From the NCBI RefSeq assembly GCF_041807905.1, contig NZ_JBGVSA010000003.1, positions 1-64,000 on the forward strand: a stretch of 64,000 nt of DNA, given 5' to 3'. The DNA is from JBGVSA01 sp041807905 (GTDB lineage Bacteria > Pseudomonadota > Gammaproteobacteria > Burkholderiales > Rhodocyclaceae). Below the pieces are notes generated by a model. It was given only the letters and a program-made list of their open reading frames with translations, had not been told where the DNA came from and made no database searches. A program made the translations under genes and the position numbers. This document shows positions 16,197 to 24,650 of this stretch, one piece after another; within the stretch, counting starts at the first letter, position 1; each line of letters begins with the position of its first letter.

Positions 16197-17453
16197 TCAG
16201 TTGCCGCGGCCGCGGCGCACCTGCGCGCCCAGCGCGGCGAGCTTGGCTTCGAGTTTTTCGTAGCCGCGGTCGAGGTGATAGATGCGGTCGATGGTGCTCT
16301 CGCCTTCCGCCACCAGCGCCGCGATGACCAGGCTCGCAGAAGCGCGCAGGTCGGTCGCCATGACGGTTGCGCACTGCAGGCGCTCCACGCCGCGCACCAC
16401 GGCCATGTTGCCGTCGATGCTGATGTCCGCCCCCAGGCGTTGCAGTTCGACCGCGTGCATGTAGCGGTTCTCAAAAATCGTCTCGCGAATCGTCGCCGTA
16501 CCGTTGGCCACGGAATTGATGGCCATGAACTGCGCCTGCATGTCGGTCGGGAATGCCGGGTACGGTGCGGTGCGGATGCTTACCGAGTTGAGGCGCGCCG
16601 GCGCCTGCAGGCGGATGGCGTCGCGCTCGATGCCGATTTCGCAGCCGGCGTCCATGAGCTTGTCGATGACGGCATCCAGGTACGCCGAGGAGGTATGCGT
16701 CAGACGCACATTGCCGCCGGTGACGGCTGCGGCGCACAGGTAGGTGCCGGTCTCGATGCGGTCGGGCATGACCGAATGCGTGGCACCGTGCAGGCGTTCA
16801 ACGCCGCGCACGCGGATGATGTCGGTACCGGCGCCGGAGATCTGTGCGCCCATGGCGATCAGGCAATTGGCCAGATCGACGACTTCGGGCTCGCGCGCTG
16901 CGTTTTCGATGACGGTTTCGCCGTCCGCCAGGCACGCGGCCATCAGCAGGTTTTCGGTGCCGGTGACGGTGACCATGTCGGTCACGATGCGAGCGCCCTT
17001 CAGGCGCTTGGCGGTCGCCAGCATGTAGCCGTGTTCGACGCGCACTTCCGCACCCATCGCCTGCAGTCCCTTGATGTGCTGATCGACCGGGCGCGCACCG
17101 ATGCCGCAGCCGCCGGGCAGGCTGACCTTGGCTTCGCCACAGCGGGCAGTCAGTGGGCCGAGCACCAGCACCGAGGCGCGCATGGTCTTGACGAGCTCGT
17201 ACGACGCGTAAGGCGCCGTGATTTCGCTCGCGTCCAGATGCACGGTGTCGCCTTCGACCTTGGTCTTGACGCCCATGGTGCCGAGGAGTTCGAGCAGCGT
17301 GCGGGTGTCCTTCAGGTCGGGCACGTTGGTGATGGTGACCGGGTCGCGCGTGAGCAGCGCCGCACACAGGATCGGTAGCGCCGCGTTCTTGGCGCCGGAA
17401 ATGGCGATTTCGCCTTGCAGACGATTGCCGCCGGTGATGTGAAGCTTGTCCAT
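16197..17453 (-). CDS. murA: UDP-N-acetylglucosamine 1-carboxyvinyltransferase
   Basis: A 418-residue cytoplasmic enzyme that transfers enolpyruvate to UDP-GlcNAc, the first committed step of peptidoglycan synthesis. The N-terminal GGNRLQGEIAISGAKNAALP contains the catalytic lysine (KN near residue 22). The loop LPGGCGIGARPVDQHIKG near residue 112 carries the catalytic cysteine targeted by fosfomycin, and Cys is present, so the enzyme should be fosfomycin-sensitive. FPTDMQAQFMA near 303 is also diagnostic. It lies six bases after the IbaG/BolA gene, an arrangement shared with many beta- and gamma-proteobacteria. Confidence 0.97.
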   Translation of the reverse strand: MDKLHITGGNRLQGEIAISGAKNAALPILCAALLTRDPVTITNVPDLKDTRTLLELLGTMGVKTKVEGDTVHLDASEITAPYASYELVKTMRASVLVLGPLTARCGEAKVSLPGGCGIGARPVDQHIKGLQAMGAEVRVEHGYMLATAKRLKGARIVTDMVTVTGTENLLMAACLADGETVIENAAREPEVVDLANCLIAMGAQISGAGTDIIRVRGVERLHGATHSVMPDRIETGTYLCAAAVTGGNVRLTHTSSAYLDAVIDKLMDAGCEIGIERDAIRLQAPARLNSVSIRTAPYPAFPTDMQAQFMAINSVANGTATIRETIFENRYMHAVELQRLGADISIDGNMAVVRGVERLQCATVMATDLRASASLVIAALVAEGESTIDRIYHLDRGYEKLEAKLAALGAQVRRGRGN

Positions 17454-17459
17454 GATGTG

Positions 17460-17711
17460 TTAGTTCCCTTGCTGGAACTGCGCCCATTGAGCGGGCGTAA
17501 AAGTGTTGAGTTGCAGGGCGTGGATTTCATTGCCCATCAGGGGCCCCAGCGTGGCGTACACGGCCTGATGCTGACGCACGCGTGGCTTGCCGTCGAAGCT
17601 CGCGCTGACGACGATGCCGGTAAAGTGAACGCCGTCGTCGCCTTCGATCGCGACGAATTCGCAGGACAGCCCCTGCTCGATGAGACGTTTGATTTCTGTT
17701 GCCTGGAACAT
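17460..17711 (-). CDS. ibaG: BolA-family protein (IbaG-like)
   Basis: An 83-residue BolA/IbaG-type protein. The family pairs with monothiol glutaredoxins in Fe-S cluster handling and acid stress. The core EFVAIEGDDGVHFTGIVV, then KPRVRQHQAVYATLGPLM and NEIHALQLNTFTP, match the family. The invariant histidine in the middle segment is in RQHQAVY. The position directly before murA is the conserved location of ibaG (yrbA), supporting IbaG over BolA proper. Confidence 0.9.
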   Translation of the reverse strand: MFQATEIKRLIEQGLSCEFVAIEGDDGVHFTGIVVSASFDGKPRVRQHQAVYATLGPLMGNEIHALQLNTFTPAQWAQFQQGN

Positions 17712-17738
17712 GTGTGGATGCGACGGGCGCGCTGCGCC

Positions 17739-18494
17739 CTACCCTCTGAGTTTGTAGCCGCGCCGCAGCATCATCAGGCACAGACAGGCCAACGCCACCG
17801 TCGCCGCGCCAACGATGGCGAGGCTCAACCAGGGCGAGACGTCCGAAGTCCCGAAGAAGCCGTAGCGGAAACCGTCAATCATGAAGAAAAACGGGTTCAG
17901 ATGCGAGACCCGCTGCCAGAATTCCGGCAGCGAATGAATGGAATAGAACACGCCTGAGAGCATGGTCAGCGGCATGATCAGGAAGTTCTGGAACGCTGCA
18001 AGCTGGTCGAACTTGTCCGCCCAGATGCCGGCGATGATACCCAGCGTGCCGAGAATCGCGCCGCCGAGCAGCACGAAACCGATGACCCACAGCGGATACG
18101 CGATAGGGGTCAGGGCAAAGGGCAACGACGCCAGCCAGACGCCGACGCCGACCACGGTGCCGCGCACCACCGATGCGATCACGTAGGCAAAGTAGAACTC
18201 ACGGTACGAGATCGGCGGCAGTAGCACGAAGACGATGTTGCCGGTGATCTTGCTCTGGATGAGCGACGACGAACTGTTGGCGAATGCATTCTGCAGCACC
18301 GACATCATCACCAGCCCGGGGATCAAGAAGCTCGTGTAGCTGACCCCTTCGTACACCTGCACGCGGCCGGACAAGGCGTGCGAGAAGATCAGCAGATACA
18401 GCACGGCCGTCAGCACGGGTGCGGCCACGGTCTGGAAGGCGACCTTCCAGAAACGCAGCATCTCTTTATAGAGCAGGGTCGGAAAAGCGTTCAT
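17739..18494 (-). CDS. ABC-2 type transporter permease (YadH-like)
   Basis: A 251-residue inner-membrane protein with about six helices (for example around 20-40, 56-78, 105-130, 135-160, 170-190 and 225-245). The ABC-2 signature LNPFFFMIDGFRYGFFG is near residues 204-220. It forms an exporter with the ATPase encoded immediately upstream (one-base gap). The start MNAFPTLLYKEMLRFWK is chosen because it begins the typical YadH N-terminus. The substrate is unknown; the neighbours (mla genes, murA) suggest an envelope role but do not prove it. Confidence 0.9.
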   Translation of the reverse strand: MNAFPTLLYKEMLRFWKVAFQTVAAPVLTAVLYLLIFSHALSGRVQVYEGVSYTSFLIPGLVMMSVLQNAFANSSSSLIQSKITGNIVFVLLPPISYREFYFAYVIASVVRGTVVGVGVWLASLPFALTPIAYPLWVIGFVLLGGAILGTLGIIAGIWADKFDQLAAFQNFLIMPLTMLSGVFYSIHSLPEFWQRVSHLNPFFFMIDGFRYGFFGTSDVSPWLSLAIVGAATVALACLCLMMLRRGYKLRG

Positions 18495-18495
18495 G

Positions 18496-19422
18496 TCAGC
18501 CCCTGCGCAGCATATCGACAAAGGCTTGTTCGAGATCGGGCTTGGCGACTTCGATGTCCGCCAGCACGTAGCCGGCTTCGCGCAGGCTGCGCAGCATCGG
18601 CTCGATCTGCTCGTAGTTGTCGAAACCAAAAGTCATCAGGTTGCCGTCCTGCCGCATGAGGCGCGTTGCCAGTTCCTGCGGCAGCGTACCGCCAGCGCTG
18701 ACCTGGACGCGCAGTGTGCGTGTGCTCACGCGGGCAAGAATGTTGGCGGTGGTATCGAGCGCAATGATTCGCCCTGCCTTGAGCATGGCGATGCGGTTGC
18801 AGAGGGTTTCGGCCTCTTCAAGATAGTGCGTGGTCAACACGATGGTGTGACCATCGGCGTTGAGCTTGCGGATGAAATGCCACAAGCCCTGGCGCAGTTC
18901 GACGTCGACGCCGGCGGTGGGCTCGTCCAGCACGATGACCGGCGGACGGTGCACCAGCGCCTGTGCCACCAATACCCGACGCTTCATGCCCCCGGAGAGC
19001 GCGCGCATATTGGCATCGGCCTTGGTGGTGAGATCGAGGCTGGCGAGCAGTTCGTCGATCCAGTCGTCGTTGCGGCGCAGCCCGAAGTAGCCGGACTGGA
19101 TACGCAGCATTTCGCGCACCGTGAAGAACGGGTCGAAGACCAACTCCTGCGGGACGATACCGAGCTTGCGGCGCGCTTCGCGGTAGTCGTCGACCACATC
19201 GCTCCCGAGCACCGAAATACGCCCTTGAGTGAGGCGATTCAAGCCAGCAAGCGAGGAGATGAGCGTCGTCTTGCCCGCGCCGTTGGGGCCGAGCAGTCCG
19301 AAGAACTCGCCCTGGTGGATTTCAAGGCCGACGCCGGCCAGCGCGGTCAGGTCACCGTAGCGCTTGACCGCGCCTTCGACCCGGATCGCCGGGCCGGATA
19401 CTTCAGACAGCATGAGAGGCAC
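18496..19422 (-). CDS. ABC transporter ATP-binding protein (YadG-like)
   Basis: A 308-residue ATPase. Walker A GPNGAGKTT is near residue 44, the signature LSGGMKRRV near 142 and Walker B PPVIVLDEPTAGVD near 160. A C-terminal extension (about 225-308) is typical of drug/polysaccharide exporter ATPases. It pairs with the ABC-2 permease that follows. The start overlaps the end of mlaB by up to 20 bases. A second start nine bases in (MLSEVSG) is equally possible. Confidence 0.92.
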   Translation of the reverse strand: MPLMLSEVSGPAIRVEGAVKRYGDLTALAGVGLEIHQGEFFGLLGPNGAGKTTLISSLAGLNRLTQGRISVLGSDVVDDYREARRKLGIVPQELVFDPFFTVREMLRIQSGYFGLRRNDDWIDELLASLDLTTKADANMRALSGGMKRRVLVAQALVHRPPVIVLDEPTAGVDVELRQGLWHFIRKLNADGHTIVLTTHYLEEAETLCNRIAMLKAGRIIALDTTANILARVSTRTLRVQVSAGGTLPQELATRLMRQDGNLMTFGFDNYEQIEPMLRSLREAGYVLADIEVAKPDLEQAFVDMLRRG

Positions 19423-19720
19423 CGGCCTCGACGGTGGCTGAAGGCAGCAGCAACACCTCGCTCACGTCGTAGAGCGCAGCGAGGCTGAGGAAGGTCTGCG
19501 GGGCGTTGATGACGCTGAAACGCCGGCCCGCCTTGCGCGCGGCGCGCATGTAGGCCAACACCAGCGCCAGTGCCGAAGAGTCCACCTCGCCGACGGCGGA
19601 CAGATCGAGCGTACGATCCGCCGCCGTCACCAGGGGCTCACCGTGCTGCAACAGCAGGTTGGCGGTATCGGTAGTCATGGCGCCTTCGATGACGAGGACA
19701 CCGTCGCGTTCAAGGATCAT
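19403..19720 (-). CDS. mlaB: STAS-domain protein of the Mla complex
   Basis: A 105-residue STAS domain. MlaB binds the MlaF ATPase in the MlaFEDB inner-membrane complex and is needed for its activity. The core pattern TLDLSAVGEVDSSALALVLAYMRAARK (shortened: VGEVDSSALAL near residues 43-53) is the STAS active loop with the conserved serine. It sits six bases after mlaC and closes the mla gene set. Sequence identity within STAS is low, so the assignment relies largely on position. Confidence 0.88.
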   Translation of the reverse strand: MILERDGVLVIEGAMTTDTANLLLQHGEPLVTAADRTLDLSAVGEVDSSALALVLAYMRAARKAGRRFSVINAPQTFLSLAALYDVSEVLLLPSATVEAGASHAV

Positions 19721-19726
19721 CGTGCC

Positions 19727-20356
19727 TTATTTCTTGCCGGCGTCGCCCTGCTTGGCGGCCAGTTGTTCGTTCTTGGTGCGCAGCGACTTGATCAGGCCGT
19801 CGATGCCGCCCGCCTTGATCTCCTGCGCGAAAGTATCACGGTAGTTGGTGACCAGGCTCACTTCGGCGACGATCACGTCGAAGACCTTCCAGCCGCCGTC
19901 GATCTTTTCGAGATCGTAGTCGATGCCGATCGGCTTGGCGCCCGGCTGGCGGACTTCAGTGCGCACGGTGACTTCGGTGTCGGACGCCTGCATGCGCAGC
20001 GGCTTGAAGTCGATGGTCTGGTTCTTGTATTGCGTGAGCGCGTTCGAATAGCTGCGCACCAGGAGGGTCTGGAACTCGCGGGCCAACTGGGTTTTCTGGT
20101 CCGGCGTTGCGTTGCGCCATTCACGGCCTGCTGCCAGCGCGGTCATGCGCTGAAAATCGAAATTCGGCAGCACTTTCTGCTCGATCAATTCGACTGCGCG
20201 ACGCGTGTCGCCGGACTGGATGGCCTTGTCGTTCTTGATGATATCGATGACTTCACCGGTGACCCGCTTGATCAGGGCGTCCGGCGCTTCCTGCGCGAAG
20301 GCAGGCGCGGCGACGACAGCGAGGGCCAGGGCGGCGTAGCGGAGAAATCGAAACAT
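19727..20356 (-). CDS. mlaC: Phospholipid-binding periplasmic protein MlaC
   Basis: A 209-residue periplasmic shuttle that carries phospholipids between MlaA in the outer membrane and the MlaFEDB complex. A signal peptide (residues 1-21, ending AFAQE) is followed by the Ttg2/MlaC fold: ALIKRVTGEVIDIIKNDK, then FDFQRMTALAAGREWRNATPDQK, then LLVRSYSNAL and GWKVFDVIVAEVSLVTNYRDTF near 155-178. Length is normal for the family. The C-terminus is lysine-rich. Confidence 0.94.
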   Translation of the reverse strand: MFRFLRYAALALAVVAAPAFAQEAPDALIKRVTGEVIDIIKNDKAIQSGDTRRAVELIEQKVLPNFDFQRMTALAAGREWRNATPDQKTQLAREFQTLLVRSYSNALTQYKNQTIDFKPLRMQASDTEVTVRTEVRQPGAKPIGIDYDLEKIDGGWKVFDVIVAEVSLVTNYRDTFAQEIKAGGIDGLIKSLRTKNEQLAAKQGDAGKK

Positions 20357-20381
20357 GCGTTTATTCCTTTTCTGAAAATGG

Positions 20382-21185
20382 TCACTCGGCGGCCGGCGTG
20401 GCGAACTGGCGGTCCAGTTCGACCAGCGCGAGGCGGCGCGTGGTCAGGTAGCCCGTGCTCGCAGCCAGCAGCACCGGAGGCGTAGTCATGGCGTCGTCGT
20501 CGCGCACCCGCCTGCCGTCACGGATCAGGTTGGCCCGGCGGCGCAGGTAGAAATCGCGGACAAAGGAGTATTCATCCAGCGCGGCTTCGGACAAGGTGGT
20601 CTCGGTTCCGAGCAAATCGGCGCGGAGGCTCACGAAACCTACGCCGCGTACGATGTTGCGGGTCGGAATGTCGTCGATGTAGCCCGGCAGCGCGGCATAC
20701 GTGTCAGGAATGAGACCGAACGCGTCGCGCGTGGTTCGCGGGCCGAACAGCGGCAGCACCAGAAACGGGCCATCGCCCACGCCCCAGACGCCGAGCGTCT
20801 GGCCGAAGTCTTCGTCGTGCTTGTCCAGGCCGATTTCCGAAGCGATATCGAAGAAGCCAAGAATGCCGACCGTGGAATTGACCACCACGCGCCCGAGGTC
20901 ACTTGCCGCATCGCCCGGCTTGCCCTGCAGGAGGTTATTCACGCCGATCCAGATGTCGGCGAGGTTACCGAAGAAGTTCGAGACATTCACCCGCGCCGGA
21001 CGCGGCGTCACATCCACGTAAGCCTCGGCCACCGGTTTGATGAACGTTCTGTCCAGCGACGAGTTGAAGTTGTACATGTCCCGGTTGAAGGGCTCGAACG
21101 GGTCCCTCGGGTTGCTTCCGGTCGTGGCACAACCGGTCAGGGCCACCAGCAGACCGGCGGCCAGAAACGTCGTGAGTCGTTGCAT
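20382..21185 (-). CDS. mlaA: Outer-membrane lipoprotein MlaA (VacJ)
   Basis: A 267-residue lipoprotein. A signal peptide with lipobox LTGC (Cys near residue 18) leads into DPFEPFNRDMYNFNSSLDR, the MlaA hallmark. VNNLLQGKPGDAASDLGR and DFGQTLGVWGVGDGPFLVLP follow. MlaA forms a channel that removes misplaced phospholipids from the outer leaflet. The start at 21185 (MQRLTTF) has AAGG eight bases before it; the ATG at 21206 lacks a ribosome site. mlaA lies between mlaD and mlaC, as in other beta-proteobacteria, whereas in E. coli it is unlinked. Confidence 0.95.
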   Translation of the reverse strand: MQRLTTFLAAGLLVALTGCATTGSNPRDPFEPFNRDMYNFNSSLDRTFIKPVAEAYVDVTPRPARVNVSNFFGNLADIWIGVNNLLQGKPGDAASDLGRVVVNSTVGILGFFDIASEIGLDKHDEDFGQTLGVWGVGDGPFLVLPLFGPRTTRDAFGLIPDTYAALPGYIDDIPTRNIVRGVGFVSLRADLLGTETTLSEAALDEYSFVRDFYLRRRANLIRDGRRVRDDDAMTTPPVLLAASTGYLTTRRLALVELDRQFATPAAE

Positions 21186-21209
21186 CGGGCGAGCCTTCAC
21201 CGTCATTTT

Positions 21210-21677
21210 TTACTTGGATGAGCCTTCTTCGGCCTTGCTGAACATGAACTGGCTGATGAGCTTTTCGAGCACCACCGCCGATTGCGTTTTCTTGATCACG
21301 TCGCCGGCCTTCAGATCCTGGGGATCGCCGCCCGGGTCAAAGCCCACGTACTGCTCGCCGAGCAGGCCCGATGTATTGATGGTGGCAAAGGTGTCGCGCG
21401 GGAATACATAGCGACCATCGATCTTCATCGTCACCACGGCCTGGAACGTGCTCTTGTCCAGCGCGATAGACTCCACGCGACCCACCACGACGCCGGCGCT
21501 GCGTACCGGGGCGCGCACCTTGAGCCCGCCGATGTTGTCGAAGTCGGCTTTCAGTTCGTACGGTTGATACAACTGGGAGCCATTGATATTGCCGACCCGC
21601 AGCGACAGGAACAGCAGCGCGAGCAGACCCAGCGTCACGAAAATACCGACCCACAGGTCGATGATGGAACGATTCAT
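21210..21677 (-). CDS. mlaD: MlaD, MCE-domain subunit of the phospholipid transporter
   Basis: A 155-residue protein with one N-terminal transmembrane helix (about 7-28, LWVGIFVTLGLLALLFLSL) and one MCE domain in the periplasm (YELKADFDNIGGLKVRAPVR, about 39-58; TINTSGLLGEQYVGF). MlaD forms a hexameric ring through which lipids pass. It lies four bases after mlaE. The start is preceded by an AG-rich stretch. Confidence 0.95.
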   Translation of the reverse strand: MNRSIIDLWVGIFVTLGLLALLFLSLRVGNINGSQLYQPYELKADFDNIGGLKVRAPVRSAGVVVGRVESIALDKSTFQAVVTMKIDGRYVFPRDTFATINTSGLLGEQYVGFDPGGDPQDLKAGDVIKKTQSAVVLEKLISQFMFSKAEEGSSK

Positions 21678-21681
21678 TATT

Positions 21682-22473
21682 TCAGCCTCTGAGCATGAGA
21701 GAGGTCAGGACAAAATCCAGCGCCAGCACGGCCAGCGATGAAATGACCACGGTGCGCGTCGTAGCGCGCGAAACGCCGGCAGCCGTCGGCTGGGCGTCAA
21801 AACCTTCGAATACCGAAATCAGCGACACCGCCACGCCAAAGACGAAGCTCTTGATGACGCCGTTGATCACGTCGTGGTGGAAATCCACCGAAGCCTGCAT
21901 CTGCGACCAGAACGTGCCACTGTCGCCGCCGATGGCGATCACCCCGACGATGTAGCCGCCCAGGATGCCCATGGCCGAGAATAGCGCGGCCAGCAGCGGC
22001 ATCGAGATCACCCCGCCCCAGAAGCGTGGCGCCACCACGCGGGCGATCGGGTTCACCGCCATCATTTCCATGGCCGATAGCTGTTCGGTGGCTTTCATCA
22101 GACCGATTTCGGCGGTGATCGCCGAACCTGCACGGCTGGCGAACAGCAGCCCGGCCACCACCGGCCCCAGCTCGCGCAGCAGCGACAGCGCAACAAACGG
22201 ACCCAGCGCGTCGGCGGCACCGAAACGCTGGAGCGTGTCGTAGCCTTGCAGCCCAAGCACCATGCCGACGAAGAGGCCCGATACGAGGATGATGATCAGC
22301 GACAGCGCGCCCGAGAAGTAGATCTCGCGAATCGTCAGGCGCGGGCGCCGGAACGACGTCCCCGACAGGATCAGCAGCGTGCCGAAAAAGCGCGCGCAGA
22401 AGCCGATGCGCCAGATGCCGTTGACCACCCGGCTGCCGATGGCGCGAAAGCCCGCGCCCACCAGTTCAAACAT
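21682..22473 (-). CDS. mlaE: MlaE, permease subunit of the phospholipid transporter
   Basis: A 263-residue permease of the MlaE family. The amphipathic N-terminus and the motif FVGMVLGLQGYDTLQRFGA lead to the diagnostic LLRELGPVVAGLLFASRAGSAITAEIG (shortened: LLRELGPVVAGLLF near residues 98-111). KATEQLSAMEMMAVNP follows. The chosen start (MFELVGAG, 22473) overlaps the mlaF stop by eight bases, so the two are probably coupled. Confidence 0.95.
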   Translation of the reverse strand: MFELVGAGFRAIGSRVVNGIWRIGFCARFFGTLLILSGTSFRRPRLTIREIYFSGALSLIIILVSGLFVGMVLGLQGYDTLQRFGAADALGPFVALSLLRELGPVVAGLLFASRAGSAITAEIGLMKATEQLSAMEMMAVNPIARVVAPRFWGGVISMPLLAALFSAMGILGGYIVGVIAIGGDSGTFWSQMQASVDFHHDVINGVIKSFVFGVAVSLISVFEGFDAQPTAAGVSRATTRTVVISSLAVLALDFVLTSLMLRG

Positions 22474-23344
22474 GCGCATCCCCCAACAGCGATTCGGCAT
22501 ACGGCTTGGATACCGGGTACTGGAACGGCACCGGGCCGTCCGCCTCGGCCCACACGAACTGGTGAACCCACGGATCGGTCGAAGCGCGGATCTCGTCCGG
22601 CGTACCTTGGGCGACCACCCGTCCTTCGGACAGGAAATAAATGTAATCGACGATCTGCAGCGATTCCTGGATGTCGTGCGTCACGACGATCGAGCTCGCA
22701 CCGAGTGCGTCGTTGAGCCGGCGGATCAGTTGGCCGATGACACCAAGCGAGATCGGATCGAGCCCGGTGAAGGGTTCGTCGTACATGATCAACTGGGGGT
22801 CGAGCGCCACGGTGCGCGCCAGCGCCACGCGCCGTGCCATACCGCCGGAGAGTTCCGGTACCTTGAGGCGGGCCGCGCCACGCAGGCCAACGGCATGGAG
22901 CTTCATCATCACCAGGTCGTGGATGATGGACTCGGGCAGATCGGTATGTTCCCGCATCGGGAAGGCCACGTTGTCATACACCGAAGCATCGGTGAACAAC
23001 GCGCCAAACTGGAACAGCATGCCCATGCGACGGCGCAGCGCGTACAGATCCCTGCGCCCGAGCTCGGGCACCAGGCTGTCGCACACGCGCACCTCGCCGC
23101 TCCGGGGCCGCAGTTGGCCGCCGATCATGCGCAGCAAGGTCGTCTTGCCGCTGCCGGAGCCCCCCATGATGGCCACGACCTTGCCGCGGGGAATGTCGAG
23201 GTCGACACCGCGCAGCACCTGGCGAGGTCCATACGAAAACTGCACATCGCGCAGACGCACCAAGGGTGCATCCGGACTTTGCACAGGGCAGGATTCGATC
23301 GTCAAATGAGTATGGTTTTCTTGGACAATTGCGGATTTTAGCAT
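22466..23344 (-). CDS. mlaF: MlaF, ATP-binding subunit of the phospholipid transporter
   Basis: A 292-residue ABC ATPase. Walker A GGSGSGKTT is near residue 61, the signature LSGGMARRVALAR near 165 and Walker B PQLIMYDEPFTGLDP near 184, all in Mla style. First gene of mlaFEDACB. The annotated ATG at 23344 is uncertain: it lies inside a sequence reading TGCTAAAAT on the minus strand, which resembles an extended -10 promoter element. If that is the promoter, translation must start further in, for example near residues 14-21. No good ribosome site decides it. Confidence 0.93.
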   Translation of the reverse strand: MLKSAIVQENHTHLTIESCPVQSPDAPLVRLRDVQFSYGPRQVLRGVDLDIPRGKVVAIMGGSGSGKTTLLRMIGGQLRPRSGEVRVCDSLVPELGRRDLYALRRRMGMLFQFGALFTDASVYDNVAFPMREHTDLPESIIHDLVMMKLHAVGLRGAARLKVPELSGGMARRVALARTVALDPQLIMYDEPFTGLDPISLGVIGQLIRRLNDALGASSIVVTHDIQESLQIVDYIYFLSEGRVVAQGTPDEIRASTDPWVHQFVWAEADGPVPFQYPVSKPYAESLLGDAHV

Positions 23345-23369
23345 GCCTCATAGACCGACTTCATGAGGC
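23345..23369. promoter_or_regulatory. Inverted repeat upstream of mlaF
   Basis: GCCTCAT (23345-23351) and ATGAGGC (23363-23369) form a perfect 7-bp inverted repeat with an 11-base spacer, directly before the mlaF start and over its presumed promoter. This could be an operator. No regulator can be named. Confidence 0.35.
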
Positions 23370-23550
23370 AAACATGCGCGGACAGCCGCTTTTGGCGGAA
23401 CACTAAAGTCGAATTTTCTGAACAAGCTGTCCGAACGCGCCGCACTCGCCCGATCGCGCTATGCTCCGGGACGGGAATGCGGCCGGAATACCTACGGCCG
23501 GCACCCCATTCGACCGATACGGAACGGCAACGACTGCGACTGCGCTATCT

Positions 23551-24561
23551 ATGTATCTCGACCATTTCGGGCTGAACGAACCCCCGTTCCGCATCACGCC
23601 GCATACCGGATATTTCTTCGGCGGTGCGCAGCGAGAGGCAATACTGGATGCGCTGGTCTTCGCCGTGACGCATGAAGAAGGCATCGTCCGCGTCACCGGC
23701 GAGGTAGGCGTCGGCAAGACCATGCTGTGCCGAATGCTGATCGAGCGGCTGCCTGAACAGGTCAAGACCATCTATCTGGCCAACCCGAGCCTGGCACCGG
23801 ACGAATTGCAGCAGGTGATCCTGCTCGAACTGGGCGAAGGCGCACACGACACGCCTGCCCCGCTTCGCCTGATCGAGCAGAAGCTCATCGCACTTTACGC
23901 AGCGCAATCCCGCGTGGTGCTGATCGTGGACGAGGCGCACGCCATGCCTCCTGCCTCGCTCGAACTGGTGCGCCTGCTCTCGAACCTCGAATCGTCCACG
24001 CACAAGCTGCTGCAGATTGTGCTGTTCGGCCAACCCGAACTGGACGCCCTGCTGACCCGGCGCGACATGCGGTCGCTGGCCGAGCGCATCACGCATAGTT
24101 TCCGGTTGGCCCCACTGGATCTCCGCGACACTGCCGACTACCTGCGCTCGCGATTGCACACCGCCGGGTATCGCGGCCCCGACCTGTTTACGGGCGCGCC
24201 CCTTCGACGGCTTGCACGCGCATCGCGCGGCCTGACCCGGCGCGTCAACATCCTCGCCGACAAGAGCCTGATGGCAGCATTCGCCGACAACACGCGGACT
24301 GTCACGTCGCGTCATGTCGCCCGAGCCATCGAAGATGCCGGCTACGCAAAACGTGACAGCACACGCCCGTGGCGCCTGGCCGCTTCTGCGGCGCTGGCCG
24401 CCTGCATGGCTGCAACCTTGTGGTGGAACCACGCGCGAACGCCTGCGGGCGCGCCGACGCCGTCCGCCGCGCCGGGCTCAGAAAAGCTCCCCACCAGCCC
24501 GGTGCCCTCACGCGAATCCGAAAGCGGACCCGCTGCTGAGACAGCTTCGCCCAAGGTGTGA
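23551..24561 (+). CDS. ExeA/GspA-like AAA ATPase with a C-terminal membrane anchor
   Basis: A 336-residue protein starting MYLDHFGLNEPPFRITP, the signature N-terminus of ExeA/GspA/MshM ATPases. Walker A GEVGVGKT is near residue 47, Walker B VVLIVDEAHAMPP near 120 and the sensor-like LFGQPELDALL near 158. A single helix follows at about 275-293 (AASAALAACMAATLWW), then a Pro/Ser/Ala-rich tail that would be periplasmic. Relatives energise secretin assembly or pilus/MSHA systems. No secretin, pilin or ExeB gene is nearby, so this copy is an orphan. The start at 23551 removes a non-homologous 30-residue extension. Confidence 0.85.
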   Translation: MYLDHFGLNEPPFRITPHTGYFFGGAQREAILDALVFAVTHEEGIVRVTGEVGVGKTMLCRMLIERLPEQVKTIYLANPSLAPDELQQVILLELGEGAHDTPAPLRLIEQKLIALYAAQSRVVLIVDEAHAMPPASLELVRLLSNLESSTHKLLQIVLFGQPELDALLTRRDMRSLAERITHSFRLAPLDLRDTADYLRSRLHTAGYRGPDLFTGAPLRRLARASRGLTRRVNILADKSLMAAFADNTRTVTSRHVARAIEDAGYAKRDSTRPWRLAASAALAACMAATLWWNHARTPAGAPTPSAAPGSEKLPTSPVPSRESESGPAAETASPKV

Positions 24562-24650
24562 GAGGGATAGAGGTGAAAGGCGGGGCAGCCGGAGGGCGCG
24601 TCGCCGCGCGTCCGGCCTGGCGTAATCAGTGCGTCATCGCGGGGCAACGC

